Below are positions 1 through 6,524 of a stretch of DNA of 8,038 nt, one piece after another (position 1 is the stretch's first letter; each line of letters opens with the position of its first letter). A program made the translations under genes and the position numbers. The notes beneath the pieces are model-generated. The model did no database searches and had not been told where the DNA came from. It was given only the letters and a program-made list of their open reading frames with translations. Source of the DNA: Sandaracinaceae bacterium (GTDB lineage: Bacteria > Myxococcota_A > Polyangia > Polyangiales > Houyiibacteriaceae); NCBI GenBank assembly GCA_012514415.1, contig JAAZAH010000173.1, forward strand, positions 1-8,038. Direction: 5' to 3'.

Positions 1-775
1 ATACCTTCTCGATCGCGGTACGGAGAACCTTGTCGTGCGGAGCGTCGATGGAGGGCATTCACTCGGGGGCGAGCCTCTGAAGCGCCTCGTTCAAGACCTC
101 TCGCGCTGGCGCCGGCTCATGAATCAGCTGCGCCGTCGGGTCGATCCGCTCGTCGTTGAGGCGCTCGTTCGCGGGACGGATCTCGATGAGGACGGGCTCC
201 GCGATGAGGCGAAGGTCGAAGCCGCCATCAAAGGGCTTCGCGAATATCTCCTCGAGCATCATCAAGATGTTCGACAGCTCGATTGTACGATTGAGCGCGA
301 TGAGGAGCACGATAGCCACCGCATCCGCGTCGAAACGACGGTCGGCGGCTCGCCGCGCATGACCTTCATCGATTATGCGTTCATCCGCGGCCCCGAATAC
401 CGTGAGCTTCGGAGCATCCAAGAGGGGCTCTCGGGCCTTGGTCAGCCGCCTTTCGTCGCGATCGTCCTTGATAAGGACGGTAAAGAGAGCGGTGAGCCGA
501 CCGAGCTTGAATCCGGCGATGAGCTTTTCGATTTTATCGACGCTCGCGGTCGACGTGGCATCACAATCCAGCGCTATAAGGGTCTCGGTGAGATGAACCC
601 GGATGAGCTCTGGGAGACCACGATGAACCCGGACACCCGGACGCTCCTCCAGGTGCGCATCGAGGATGCGATCGAGACCGAGGAGGTCTTCACCGTCTTG
701 ATGGGCGATCAGGTCGAGCCGCGGCGGGCCTTCATCGAAGACAACGCGTTGAACGTTCGAAACCTCGATATCTGA
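1..775 (+). CDS. gyrB: DNA gyrase subunit B, C-terminal part (5' end outside window)
   Basis: GyrB is the ATPase and TOPRIM subunit of gyrase, the type II topoisomerase that introduces negative supercoils with GyrA in the cytoplasm. The reading frame is open from base 2 and ends with TGA at 773-775, so about 257 C-terminal residues are present. The ATPase, transducer and TOPRIM acidic residues lie upstream of the window. The diagnostic block QRYKGLGEMNP is encoded near 569-601, followed by LWETTMNP and the terminal LMGDQVEPRRAFIEDNAL...NLDI, which separates GyrB from ParE. The stretch before QRYKGLGEMNP (about 60-560), including EPLKRLVQDLSRW and EYRELRSIQEGLSGL, lines up by eye with the roughly 170-residue insert of Escherichia coli GyrB, a feature of Gram-negative gyrases. 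An internal GTG at 35 is not the true start. An intrinsic terminator follows. Confidence 0.97.
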   Translation, partial: YLLDRGTENLVVRSVDGGHSLGGEPLKRLVQDLSRWRRLMNQLRRRVDPLVVEALVRGTDLDEDGLRDEAKVEAAIKGLREYLLEHHQDVRQLDCTIERDEEHDSHRIRVETTVGGSPRMTFIDYAFIRGPEYRELRSIQEGLSGLGQPPFVAIVLDKDGKESGEPTELESGDELFDFIDARGRRGITIQRYKGLGEMNPDELWETTMNPDTRTLLQVRIEDAIETEEVFTVLMGDQVEPRRAFIEDNALNVRNLDI

Positions 776-805
776 GGAAAGCGCGGCGACAAGCGCCGAA
801 CGATG

Positions 806-872
806 GCGCTCAGCGCTCGGTTCCTACGGAGCGGTCGGCTCCGGCGGCGGCCGCCCGCGTTGAGCGCTTTTT
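806..872 (+). terminator. Intrinsic terminator of gyrB
   Basis: GCGCTCAGCG (806-815) pairs with CGTTGAGCGC (858-867) over ten positions with one G-T wobble. Five T residues (868-872) follow at once. The long loop contains a further small hairpin, GGAGC (828-832) with GCTCC (838-842), and the palindrome GGCGGCCGCC (846-855), so the structure is branched. It lies 30 bases past the gyrB stop, in the right orientation to end that transcript before it meets the convergent gene that ends at 930. There is no matching T-run for the minus strand. Confidence 0.65.
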
Positions 873-929
873 GTTTCGGGCCCTCGCCTTTCCTTCACTT
901 CGCCGCGTCTCAGGGCGGGCGAGTGTGCG

Positions 930-1865
930 CTAGGCGTGGGCCGGCTCGTTGGATACGTCGCCCGAAGAAACCGACGGCGGAGATTCGTCTCCTTCGCCCC
1001 GCGCGCGCCTTTCGAGCTCGAGACGGCGTAGATCGACCGAGGTAAGCCCCGTCCCATCCTCGCGGTAGCCGGGAGGCCCGAAGATCAGTTTCAGCGCTCC
1101 GCGGAAGGTTTTCGCCTTTCGCACGTCACGAAAGACATCCACCCATTCGTGGAAGGCGATCTTCACCGGATTGAAGGTCTCGAGCGGCGAGAGGATCCCG
1201 TAGCGGGGCTTTTCATGCTCCGGTTCGAAGGTCCCGTAGAGGCGATCCCAGATGATCAGGATCCCGCCGTGGTTCCGATCGAGATAGAGCGGGTTGGTTG
1301 CGTGATGCACGCGATGGTGAGAGGGCGTATTGAAGATCCACTCGAACGGACCGAGGGAACGGATCGACTCCGTATGGATCCAATATTGGTAGAGGAGGCT
1401 GATGCTCTTGGCGACGAGGATTTGCTCTGGCGCGAATCCGAGGATGGGAAGCGGCAGCCAGAACGGGATGCCCGTAAATTGCGTGGTCCAGCTCTGCCGA
1501 AGCGCCGTCGAGAGGTTGTAATGCTCGCTTGAATGGTGCGTGACATGCCCGGCCCAGAGAATGCGCGATTCGTGGTGCATCCTGTGGAACCAATAATAGG
1601 AATGGTCCTCCGCGATGATAAGCAGTGGCCATACCCACCATGCGTTCGGCAGGTCGAAGATCCTGTATTCATAAAGGAATTGATAGGCTGCGACCTCGGG
1701 AACGATCGCCGCCGCGCTCGTAAAGAGGCTGCCGACCCCCATGGCGAGGCTCGCGGCGGTATCGCGCTTCTCATGCCCCTTCAGCCCGACACGATTGCGA
1801 ACCGCGAAATACTCCGCGGCGAGCGTGAGGAAGAAAAAGGGGATGGCGTAATGAACGATCGTCAT
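930..1865 (-). CDS. Membrane di-iron hydroxylase, fatty acid hydroxylase/sterol desaturase superfamily, AGMO-like
   Basis: This is a 311-residue integral membrane protein. Hydrophobic segments lie near residues 3-20, 38-62, 76-86, 129-143 and 147-162. The histidine clusters that bind two irons in this superfamily are all visible: D87-H88 and H94RMHH98, H107VTHH111, H164, and H183HRVHH188, plus H199. The C-terminal block NTPSHHRVHH, LDRNHGG, LIIWDRLYGTFE, then a late F-x-P-x-x-x-x-FH (near 231-239) and GPPG, closely resembles animal alkylglycerol monooxygenase, which cleaves ether lipids with tetrahydrobiopterin. That similarity is judged from memory. Family membership is secure, but the substrate is not: an ether lipid, fatty acid, sterol or carotenoid is possible. 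The tail from about residue 281 is charged and outside the fold. The chosen ATG has only a weak ribosome site (CAGG). It is convergent with gyrB and divergent from the next gene. Confidence 0.9.
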   Translation of the reverse strand: MTIVHYAIPFFFLTLAAEYFAVRNRVGLKGHEKRDTAASLAMGVGSLFTSAAAIVPEVAAYQFLYEYRIFDLPNAWWVWPLLIIAEDHSYYWFHRMHHESRILWAGHVTHHSSEHYNLSTALRQSWTTQFTGIPFWLPLPILGFAPEQILVAKSISLLYQYWIHTESIRSLGPFEWIFNTPSHHRVHHATNPLYLDRNHGGILIIWDRLYGTFEPEHEKPRYGILSPLETFNPVKIAFHEWVDVFRDVRKAKTFRGALKLIFGPPGYREDGTGLTSVDLRRLELERRARGEGDESPPSVSSGDVSNEPAHA

Positions 1866-1970
1866 AACGTGCCTGAGTGCACACGGTTTTTTAAAGGATG
1901 CTCCACGGACAGCGCAATGGGAAGTGGAAGATGAATCTGAACTCGCGTATGCTCGTCAGAAGAGCAAACG
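1866..1970. promoter_or_regulatory. Divergent intergenic region, presumed to hold two promoters
   Basis: These 105 bases separate the hydroxylase (minus) from the small secreted protein (plus), so start signals for both should lie here. An AT-rich patch, GGTTTTTTAAAGG near 1884-1896, is the only base-composition break. I see no convincing -35/-10 pair on either strand. The assignment rests on gene orientation alone. Confidence 0.3.
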
Positions 1971-2288
1971 ATGCGCCTTTCCCTCCTAATCGCCCTCTTC
2001 GCAGTTCTTCCGGTGCTCTCGCCCACGACAGCGGTCGCTCAGGCGCGCGTCATCGTGGAAGTGCGGGGTGCGGAGGGCGCGGCGGATGGTTTGACCGTGG
2101 AGCTTTCCCCGGCCGACGGCGGGCGTTCGTTTCGCTGCACCACCTCGAAGGGGAAGTGCTCCATTGACGGCGTCCCGGGGGGACGATACCGCGCCAAGAT
2201 CATCCGCGAGGGGGAGGGTGGACCGCGCCCGCGGAGTGTGATGATCCCGCCGAGCGGCGAGGTCACGGTCGTTCTGCCCGCGCGCTGA
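1971..2288 (+). CDS. Small secreted protein with a transthyretin-like (carboxypeptidase regulatory-type) beta-sandwich
   Basis: This protein has 105 residues. Residues 1-24 form a Sec signal peptide: a short basic start (MR), the hydrophobic core LSLLIALFAVLPVLS, and a likely signal peptidase I cut after AVA or AQA near 23-26. The mature part of about 80 residues has alternating beta-strand character. It contains the pattern SIDGVPGGRYRAKI (64-77), typical of CarboxypepD-reg, PEGA and Cna-B folds, where a 'G-x-Y' turn precedes a strand. C56 and C63 could form a disulfide. No enzyme motif is present. The ribosome site is weak (AGAAG near 1959). It lies 169 bases upstream of the outer-membrane OmpA fusion gene on the same strand, and that protein contains similar modules, so a shared envelope role is possible. 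Function is unknown. Confidence 0.72.
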   Translation: MRLSLLIALFAVLPVLSPTTAVAQARVIVEVRGAEGAADGLTVELSPADGGRSFRCTTSKGKCSIDGVPGGRYRAKIIREGEGGPRPRSVMIPPSGEVTVVLPAR

Positions 2289-2457
2289 GTCGCTCGCCGC
2301 GAGGACGCTGTGAAAGAACCGCTGCGAGAGCGCGAGGTTTCGCGGCAAGGCGAGATTTCTGAGTCTTTTTGGACTTGCTCCGCGAAAGAATGGTAGTTTT
2401 CCTAGGCCCTAGGGGCATCTCCCCGCTCTTCTTCCATTCGTTAAGGAGCCACGCTCA

Positions 2458-4842
2458 ATGCGGACGCTTCGGGAATCCCTCCTCCTCTTCGTTTTCTCTG
2501 CACTCTTGCTTCCGTACGCCACGGCCGCCGCTCAGGATGATTTCGACGCGGACTTCGAGGCCACGCCGCCGCGTGCGGTAACGACGGCGGCACCCATCGA
2601 TGATGATCCCTTTGGTGAGCCGGTTGTCGATGAGGGACCGGAAGAGGCGGAGGCGACCTCCTCCGACGCCGACGCGCTGCGCACCGGCGAGGGGGAGCCT
2701 GTCGCGCAGGCCGACACTCGCGCGGCCAGCTCGGACACAACGGCAAAGGAGAGCTCGAAGCGGGCGCGAAAGCGAGAGAAAGGGCGCGTGACGAGCGATC
2801 CCGATTTGGATGAAGCTCGCCGCCGCGCATTCCATCGCCATGGAACCATCGGGGGCCCTGTCGGCGGCGTTCATATTGTCGATGCAGGCACGGGTGCGCC
2901 GGGGACCTTCCGCGTCGGCCTCAGCTTCGGCATGTTCCGAAAGGACGGCTTCATTGCCGACGGCGATCAGGCGCGCGCCTCACAGGGCGTGCTCTCGCTC
3001 TCGTATACTCCGATCAAGCAGCTTGAGATCTTCGCCAATATCGCCGCTTGGGCGGCCTCGAACGAGTCGATCGATCCTACGCTCCTTCAGATCCTCGGCG
3101 ATACGACGCTCGGGGTGAAGGGCGTTTGGGAAATCCTCCCGTTCCTGAATTTTGGCGGCGATGTCCGTGTGGGTTTCCTCAATCGCCTCGGCTCCGTTGG
3201 GCTTCGCGGGTCGGGAACGAGCGTCGGGCTTCGCTCGAACCTGAGCTTTGATCTCCGCGCTATCGAAAAGCCGAAGCCGATTGTCGCGCGGCTCAACGTT
3301 GGGTATTTCTTCGATAACTCGATCAACGTCGTAAAAGATGTCGAGGACGCGCGATGGGCGGCGCTCGAGGGCCGCCCCGGCGGCGTGAGCCCCATCGAAG
3401 CACAGGATCATCTCGTCAACGCGGCGGAGCGTTTTGGCCTCCAACTGAACCGCACGGATTTCGTCGATCTTGGTGTCGGTTTCGAATTCCCGATCGAGCC
3501 CATCGAGCGGCTGATCATCAGCCCCATCGCTGAGTGGAATGTGCGCATTCCGGTGAACCGGCGCGATTTCAACTGCCTCTATCTCCCGGACGGTCTCGCG
3601 ATCGACCATCCCATGGAGGCCTGCCTTGATCGTGAGGGCGGCAAGGCGTTCCCGATGGTGGTGACGGCCGGCGTGCGCGTCGAGCCCAAGGTCCGAGGGT
3701 TTGCGCTTCTTGCAGCGGTCGATGTCGGCGTTCTTGGATCGCGCACCATTGTGAAGGAGCTCGCCCCCACGGCACCTTGGATGGTTCGCTTTGGCGGCTC
3801 CTATGCCTTCGACCCGAATCGCGAGGTCGTGCGTGAAGTCGATGTCCTCGTTGAAAAAGAGGTGCCGGTCGAACATCGCGCTCTAATCCACGGGCTTGTG
3901 GTCGAAGCGGGAACGGAACACGCCATCGATCGCGCGATCGTCCGCTTAACGGGGCGCGAGCTGACTCCGCTCGTCGCGGAGGAGGGACGCTTCAAGAGCT
4001 ATCTCTTCGAGCCGGGCCTCGTCGAAATGAGCATCGAGCATCCGGATTATGAGCCGGGGACGTGCAGCGCCGAAATCGCCGAGCGTGAAGAGCGCGCGCC
4101 GGCTCTGGATGCGGCCGAAGAGGCAGCGCTCGCTGAAGGAGAGGGAGCCGAAACGCCCCGCACCGATGAGCCGCGCGTCGTCGAGGTGCGCTGTGAGCTC
4201 ATCGCCAAACCGCGCGTTGGAAACCTGACGCTCCGCATCGTCAACGAAAGTGGCTCCGGCGTCACGGGCGCGAACGTCGAAATCAGCGGTCCAGAAAATC
4301 GCGCGTTCCGCACCAGCGTCGAACCCGTCGTTCGCGCCGAGGGGCTTCAGCCCGGAACCTATCAGGTCCGCGTCGAGGCCGAGAACTTCCTCATCAAAAC
4401 CGACGAGCTGGTCATCTCCGCAAATGAGACAACCGAGCGGGAGATCACCCTCATCTCGCGCCCCAGTCGTGCTCTCGCGCAACTTCGCGGGAAGAAGATC
4501 ACGATCCGACGCCAGATCAACTTTGCGACCAATAGCGCGGAAATCCTCGAGTCGAGCAATGCGCTCCTGCTCGAGGTTGCTGACGTGATCCTCCGAAACC
4601 CCGAGATCCGTCTCCTCGAGATCCAAGGACATACCGATGATCGCGGCGGGGCCGAGCTGAACCTTCGCCTAAGCCAGGATCGCGCCGAATCCGTCCGGGC
4701 TTGGCTGATTCGAAATGGTGTCGAGGAATCGCGTCTTATCGCGAAGGGCTATGGACTCACGCGGCCGCTCGTCCCCAACATCACAAGTGCCAATCGGGCG
4801 AAGAATCGCCGCGTCGAATTCGTGATCCTCGAGAGCGACTGA
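2458..4842 (+). CDS. Outer-membrane protein: beta-barrel region, periplasmic beta-sandwich modules and OmpA C-terminal domain
   Basis: This protein has 794 residues. Residues 1-25 are a signal peptide (cut near ATAAAQ). Residues 26-120 are an acidic, low-complexity linker ending in a basic KRARKREKGR patch (101-110). Residues about 130-455 show the alternating strands and aromatic ends of a beta-barrel (FRVGLSFGMF, LEIFANIAAW, ARLNVGYFF, WMVRFGGSYAF). Residues about 470-580 and 585-665 look like two transthyretin or PEGA-type modules, split by an acidic Ala/Glu insert (541-570). The second has LQPGTYQVRVEAENF (630-644). Residues about 680-794 are an OmpA-type peptidoglycan-binding domain with INFATNSAEI, GHTDDRGG and LSQDRAESVRAWL. 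D727 and R742 match the pair that binds diaminopimelate in OmpA homologues. It probably tethers the outer membrane to the wall and may form a pore. AAGGAG at 2443-2448, nine bases before the ATG, fixes the start. No terminator was found after the stop. Confidence 0.9.
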   Translation: MRTLRESLLLFVFSALLLPYATAAAQDDFDADFEATPPRAVTTAAPIDDDPFGEPVVDEGPEEAEATSSDADALRTGEGEPVAQADTRAASSDTTAKESSKRARKREKGRVTSDPDLDEARRRAFHRHGTIGGPVGGVHIVDAGTGAPGTFRVGLSFGMFRKDGFIADGDQARASQGVLSLSYTPIKQLEIFANIAAWAASNESIDPTLLQILGDTTLGVKGVWEILPFLNFGGDVRVGFLNRLGSVGLRGSGTSVGLRSNLSFDLRAIEKPKPIVARLNVGYFFDNSINVVKDVEDARWAALEGRPGGVSPIEAQDHLVNAAERFGLQLNRTDFVDLGVGFEFPIEPIERLIISPIAEWNVRIPVNRRDFNCLYLPDGLAIDHPMEACLDREGGKAFPMVVTAGVRVEPKVRGFALLAAVDVGVLGSRTIVKELAPTAPWMVRFGGSYAFDPNREVVREVDVLVEKEVPVEHRALIHGLVVEAGTEHAIDRAIVRLTGRELTPLVAEEGRFKSYLFEPGLVEMSIEHPDYEPGTCSAEIAEREERAPALDAAEEAALAEGEGAETPRTDEPRVVEVRCELIAKPRVGNLTLRIVNESGSGVTGANVEISGPENRAFRTSVEPVVRAEGLQPGTYQVRVEAENFLIKTDELVISANETTEREITLISRPSRALAQLRGKKITIRRQINFATNSAEILESSNALLLEVADVILRNPEIRLLEIQGHTDDRGGAELNLRLSQDRAESVRAWLIRNGVEESRLIAKGYGLTRPLVPNITSANRAKNRRVEFVILESD

Positions 4843-4896
4843 ATCCACTGGATCCCGTGCGAAGCGGGCGACCTGAATCCGAGCGCGACGTCGTCT

Positions 4897-5805
4897 CTAT
4901 GCACGTGCCGTGGGGTGAAGCGCGCGCTTAATGCGGCCACCGAGCCAAAGACGATAGAGAAAGAGCACGAACGCAAGCGGAAGAAGGCTACCGGCGAATT
5001 CGCCTCCGCTCGCGTCGCAGCGACCGTTCTTCGTGGGTGGAGGCGCGTCCCCCGCGCAGCGATCGGCGAGCCCGCCGATGGGCGAAAATGAGCAGCTCGG
5101 ATTGAGAGGCTCGGAGTAGAGCGCGTAGAACCCCTCGCGATCGTCCGGATGGAGGCTCCGCTTCTCGATCTCACCGCGCGGAGCGAGGCGGTACATTGTC
5201 GCGGGGATCACATCCGAATGCGCGAGGCCGAAGAAGTGCCCCGCCTCGTGCGTGAGGACGTTGATGAGATCGATCTCATCGCCTTCGCATCCCGAATCGG
5301 AGCAGATCGTATAGGGGGCGAAGTCTTCGTTGATGAGGAGATCGCCATCGAAGATTTCCCCCGTCTCGACGGAATACCAAACGATGGTCACCGCAAAGGC
5401 TGTCGCGTCGTAGCCCTCTTCTTCGAAGTTATCGACGAAGGCGATGGTGTTGGCGTTCGGACCGTTGAAATCGAAGCCCGCGTATTGGCAACGCGTGGTG
5501 GCGTCGTTCAGTCTGACGTTGAATGCGGGGAGCCCGCCACCACAGTCGATTTCCATCCACGCCCTGAAGCTTCTCTCGATCGCCGCCCGAACGCGGGGTG
5601 AATCGAGATCGCGCGAGCCCCGATCGTCGAGCGAGAGCGCGATGCACGGGCGCCGCCATCGAACGAGCTCGCCCTCCATCACGCAGCCATCCGCATCATT
5701 CGAATTCGAAGATTCGGTTGTCATAAGGCAGTACGCCTCAGCGCTCGATCGAGGCATCATCGCGAAGATCGCACCGAGGAGGCCGAGTTTGAGCAGGCTT
5801 TTCAT
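4897..5805 (-). CDS. Secreted matrixin-type zinc metalloprotease
   Basis: This protein has 302 residues. Residues 1-24 are a signal peptide (cut near SAEA, before Y25-C26). The catalytic domain carries the metzincin zinc site H186-E187-A-G-H190-FFGLA-H196 and a Met-turn at M204 (ATMY), so zinc-dependent peptide hydrolysis is expected. There is no obvious prodomain or cysteine-switch motif. Six cysteines (C26, C41, C54, C88, C106 and the C168/C173 pair, counted as one) suggest disulfides. The conserved SLHPDDREGFYALY (217-230) follows the active site, as in bacterial matrixins. The C-terminus has C263, then a hydrophobic stretch (271-287) and a basic patch (R286-R294), an arrangement reminiscent of the MYXO-CTERM sorting tail, but then runs on for eight residues. 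The ATG overlaps the upstream gene's TGA (ATGA) and has GGAG five bases before it, so translation is coupled. The protease substrate is unknown. Confidence 0.9.
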   Translation of the reverse strand: MKSLLKLGLLGAIFAMMPRSSAEAYCLMTTESSNSNDADGCVMEGELVRWRRPCIALSLDDRGSRDLDSPRVRAAIERSFRAWMEIDCGGGLPAFNVRLNDATTRCQYAGFDFNGPNANTIAFVDNFEEEGYDATAFAVTIVWYSVETGEIFDGDLLINEDFAPYTICSDSGCEGDEIDLINVLTHEAGHFFGLAHSDVIPATMYRLAPRGEIEKRSLHPDDREGFYALYSEPLNPSCSFSPIGGLADRCAGDAPPPTKNGRCDASGGEFAGSLLPLAFVLFLYRLWLGGRIKRALHPTARA

Positions 5806-6365
5806 CTCGGCTCCAAGCTCTTTTCGATGCGCGCGATGAACGCTTCAAGGGGCATCGGCGCCTCGATGGCGCCCGCGCTCCGCATCAGCCGCCCGTTGGG
5901 GCCGCGTCGATAGAGCGCCAAGCCGCGTCCGCTTGGATGGACGAGGCGCGCTTCACCGCGGGCCTCGACGGGGAAGACTCCCTGAGACATCCCGACTGTC
6001 CGAAGCCCTCGCTCGGTCTCGGTCGCGAAGACGACGGCCTCCTCGCCCGAACGAAAGCGTGGTGCACCTTCAACGCGCATTCCGATCCCGTCCACGACGC
6101 CACCTGGGACAAGGAGACGCAACTTGCGGCGGCTAGAGATGTCCGCGATCGGCCGCTCGACGGAGAGATCGACCTCTGTGACGATCCGCCTTCCGTCGTA
6201 GCGTGAGCGTGCCGCATCCGCGCGGACGTGCGCGATGCAATCGGCCCGATCGATGAGCTCCTCGAGGGTGAGCGCCTCGGAGGCGGCGCCCTCGGCTTGC
6301 TCCGAAAAAGCAAAAAGAAGCAGAAGCACCGAGGCGAAGGAGAGACCGAGAAGTCGTTGGATCAC
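5802..6365 (-). CDS. Secreted protein of unknown function, coupled partner of the metalloprotease
   Basis: This protein has 187 residues from the GTG chosen here. Residues 1-27 form a signal peptide (hydrophobic LLGLSFASVLLLLFAF, cut near AEGA). The mature part begins with LTLEELIDRADCIAHVRA and continues with beta-rich sequence, RRIVTEVDLSVE, then the Gly-rich core LVPGGVVDGIGMRVEGAPRF (85-104) and GEEAVVFA. From memory, this pattern recurs in short proteins encoded beside matrixins in myxobacteria. No catalytic motif is seen, and one cysteine (C43) is present. It shares an ATGA overlap with the protease gene, so the two are probably made together; a role as inhibitor, chaperone or substrate-handling partner is a guess. 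The frame stays open to ATG 6464, and TTG 6401 follows a GGAGGG. The GTG is preferred because the export signal begins there and because upstream DNA holds palindromes. Confidence 0.75.
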   Translation of the reverse strand: MIQRLLGLSFASVLLLLFAFSEQAEGAASEALTLEELIDRADCIAHVRADAARSRYDGRRIVTEVDLSVERPIADISSRRKLRLLVPGGVVDGIGMRVEGAPRFRSGEEAVVFATETERGLRTVGMSQGVFPVEARGEARLVHPSGRGLALYRRGPNGRLMRSAGAIEAPMPLEAFIARIEKSLEPR

Positions 6366-6386
6366 TCGTTCAAATTGCGCACTTTC

Positions 6387-6420
6387 GGCGCGTGACGTCA
6401 AGCGCCCTCCGGGAAGGCGC
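6387..6420. promoter_or_regulatory. Overlapping palindromes, candidate operator or alternative-hairpin leader
   Basis: Bases 6387-6406 form a 20-base palindrome with one symmetric mismatch pair: GGCGC-G-TGAC, then GTCA-A-GCGCC, with TGACGTCA perfect at the centre (6393-6400). The right arm GCGCC (6402-6406) is reused in a second inverted repeat, 6402-6420: GCGCCCTCC, one base, GGAAGGCGC, with one mismatch. The shared arm can therefore pair left or right but not both. The element sits between the divergent metalloprotease and TRAP operons, 22 bases upstream of the preferred GTG at 6365. Either a dimeric regulator site or an RNA switch in the minus-strand leader would fit. Such length and symmetry are unlikely by chance, but no regulator is known. 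Confidence 0.5.
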
Positions 6421-6486
6421 ACGCCAGAGCACCTCAAAGCGTTCAAGAACGAAATGCGCTTCATCGCCGCCGGATGCCTTCTGCCA

Positions 6487-6516
6487 TTGACAAATACAGA
6501 GCGATGCCGGTACCAA
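6487..6516 (+). promoter_or_regulatory. Possible promoter of the TRAP operon
   Basis: A perfect TTGACA (6487-6492) lies in the divergent region upstream of the TRAP lipoprotein gene. The hexamer 18 bases on, TACCAA (6511-6516), is a poor -10. Better -10-like hexamers, TATTAT (6521-6526) and TATGAT (6524-6529), are too far from the TTGACA for normal pairing. If TACCAA is used, transcription would begin near 6523 and the ATG at 6474 could not be the start. Treat as tentative. Confidence 0.25.
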
Positions 6517-6518
6517 GG
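6515..6518 (+). promoter_or_regulatory. Ribosome binding site favouring the ATG at 6525
   Basis: AAGG lies six bases before the ATG at 6525. Neither the ATG at 6474 nor the one at 6543 has a comparable site, so this is the main reason for the start given to the TatT-like gene. Confidence 0.4.
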
Positions 6519-6524
6519 TCTATT

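Noticed and set aside
1149..1641. Open frames on both strands within the hydroxylase gene
   Set aside because: They overlap the histidine-cluster region of a well-supported gene and show no independent start signals.
2295..2370. Possible terminator after the small secreted protein (GCCGCGA 2295-2301 with TCGCGGC 2340-2346, T-run 2366-2370)
   Set aside because: The stem is only seven pairs with a 38-base loop, and the T-run begins about 19 bases after it, so it is not a convincing intrinsic terminator.
2401..2424. CCTAGGCCCTAGG and GGGG-CATCT-CCCC ahead of the OmpA fusion gene as a riboswitch or operator
   Set aside because: The repeats are short and lie in the untranslated leader with no recognisable riboswitch core.
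2980..3876. 298-codon open frame on the minus strand inside the OmpA fusion gene
   Set aside because: It lies antisense to a gene with clear domain matches, its product has no recognisable motif or export signal, and long antisense frames are common in GC-rich coding DNA.
3946..4632. 228-codon minus-strand open frame opposite the OmpA sandwich region
   Set aside because: It is a shadow of the plus-strand gene, with acidic low-complexity translation and no family resemblance.
4843..4896. Short palindromes in the convergent gap (ATCCACTGGAT; CGACGTCG at 4886-4893) as a shared terminator or regulator site
   Set aside because: The stems are very short, there is no T-run on either strand, and such 8-base palindromes are expected by chance in this composition.
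5149..5601. 150-codon plus-strand frame opposite the metalloprotease
   Set aside because: It is antisense to the catalytic domain, with no motif of its own.
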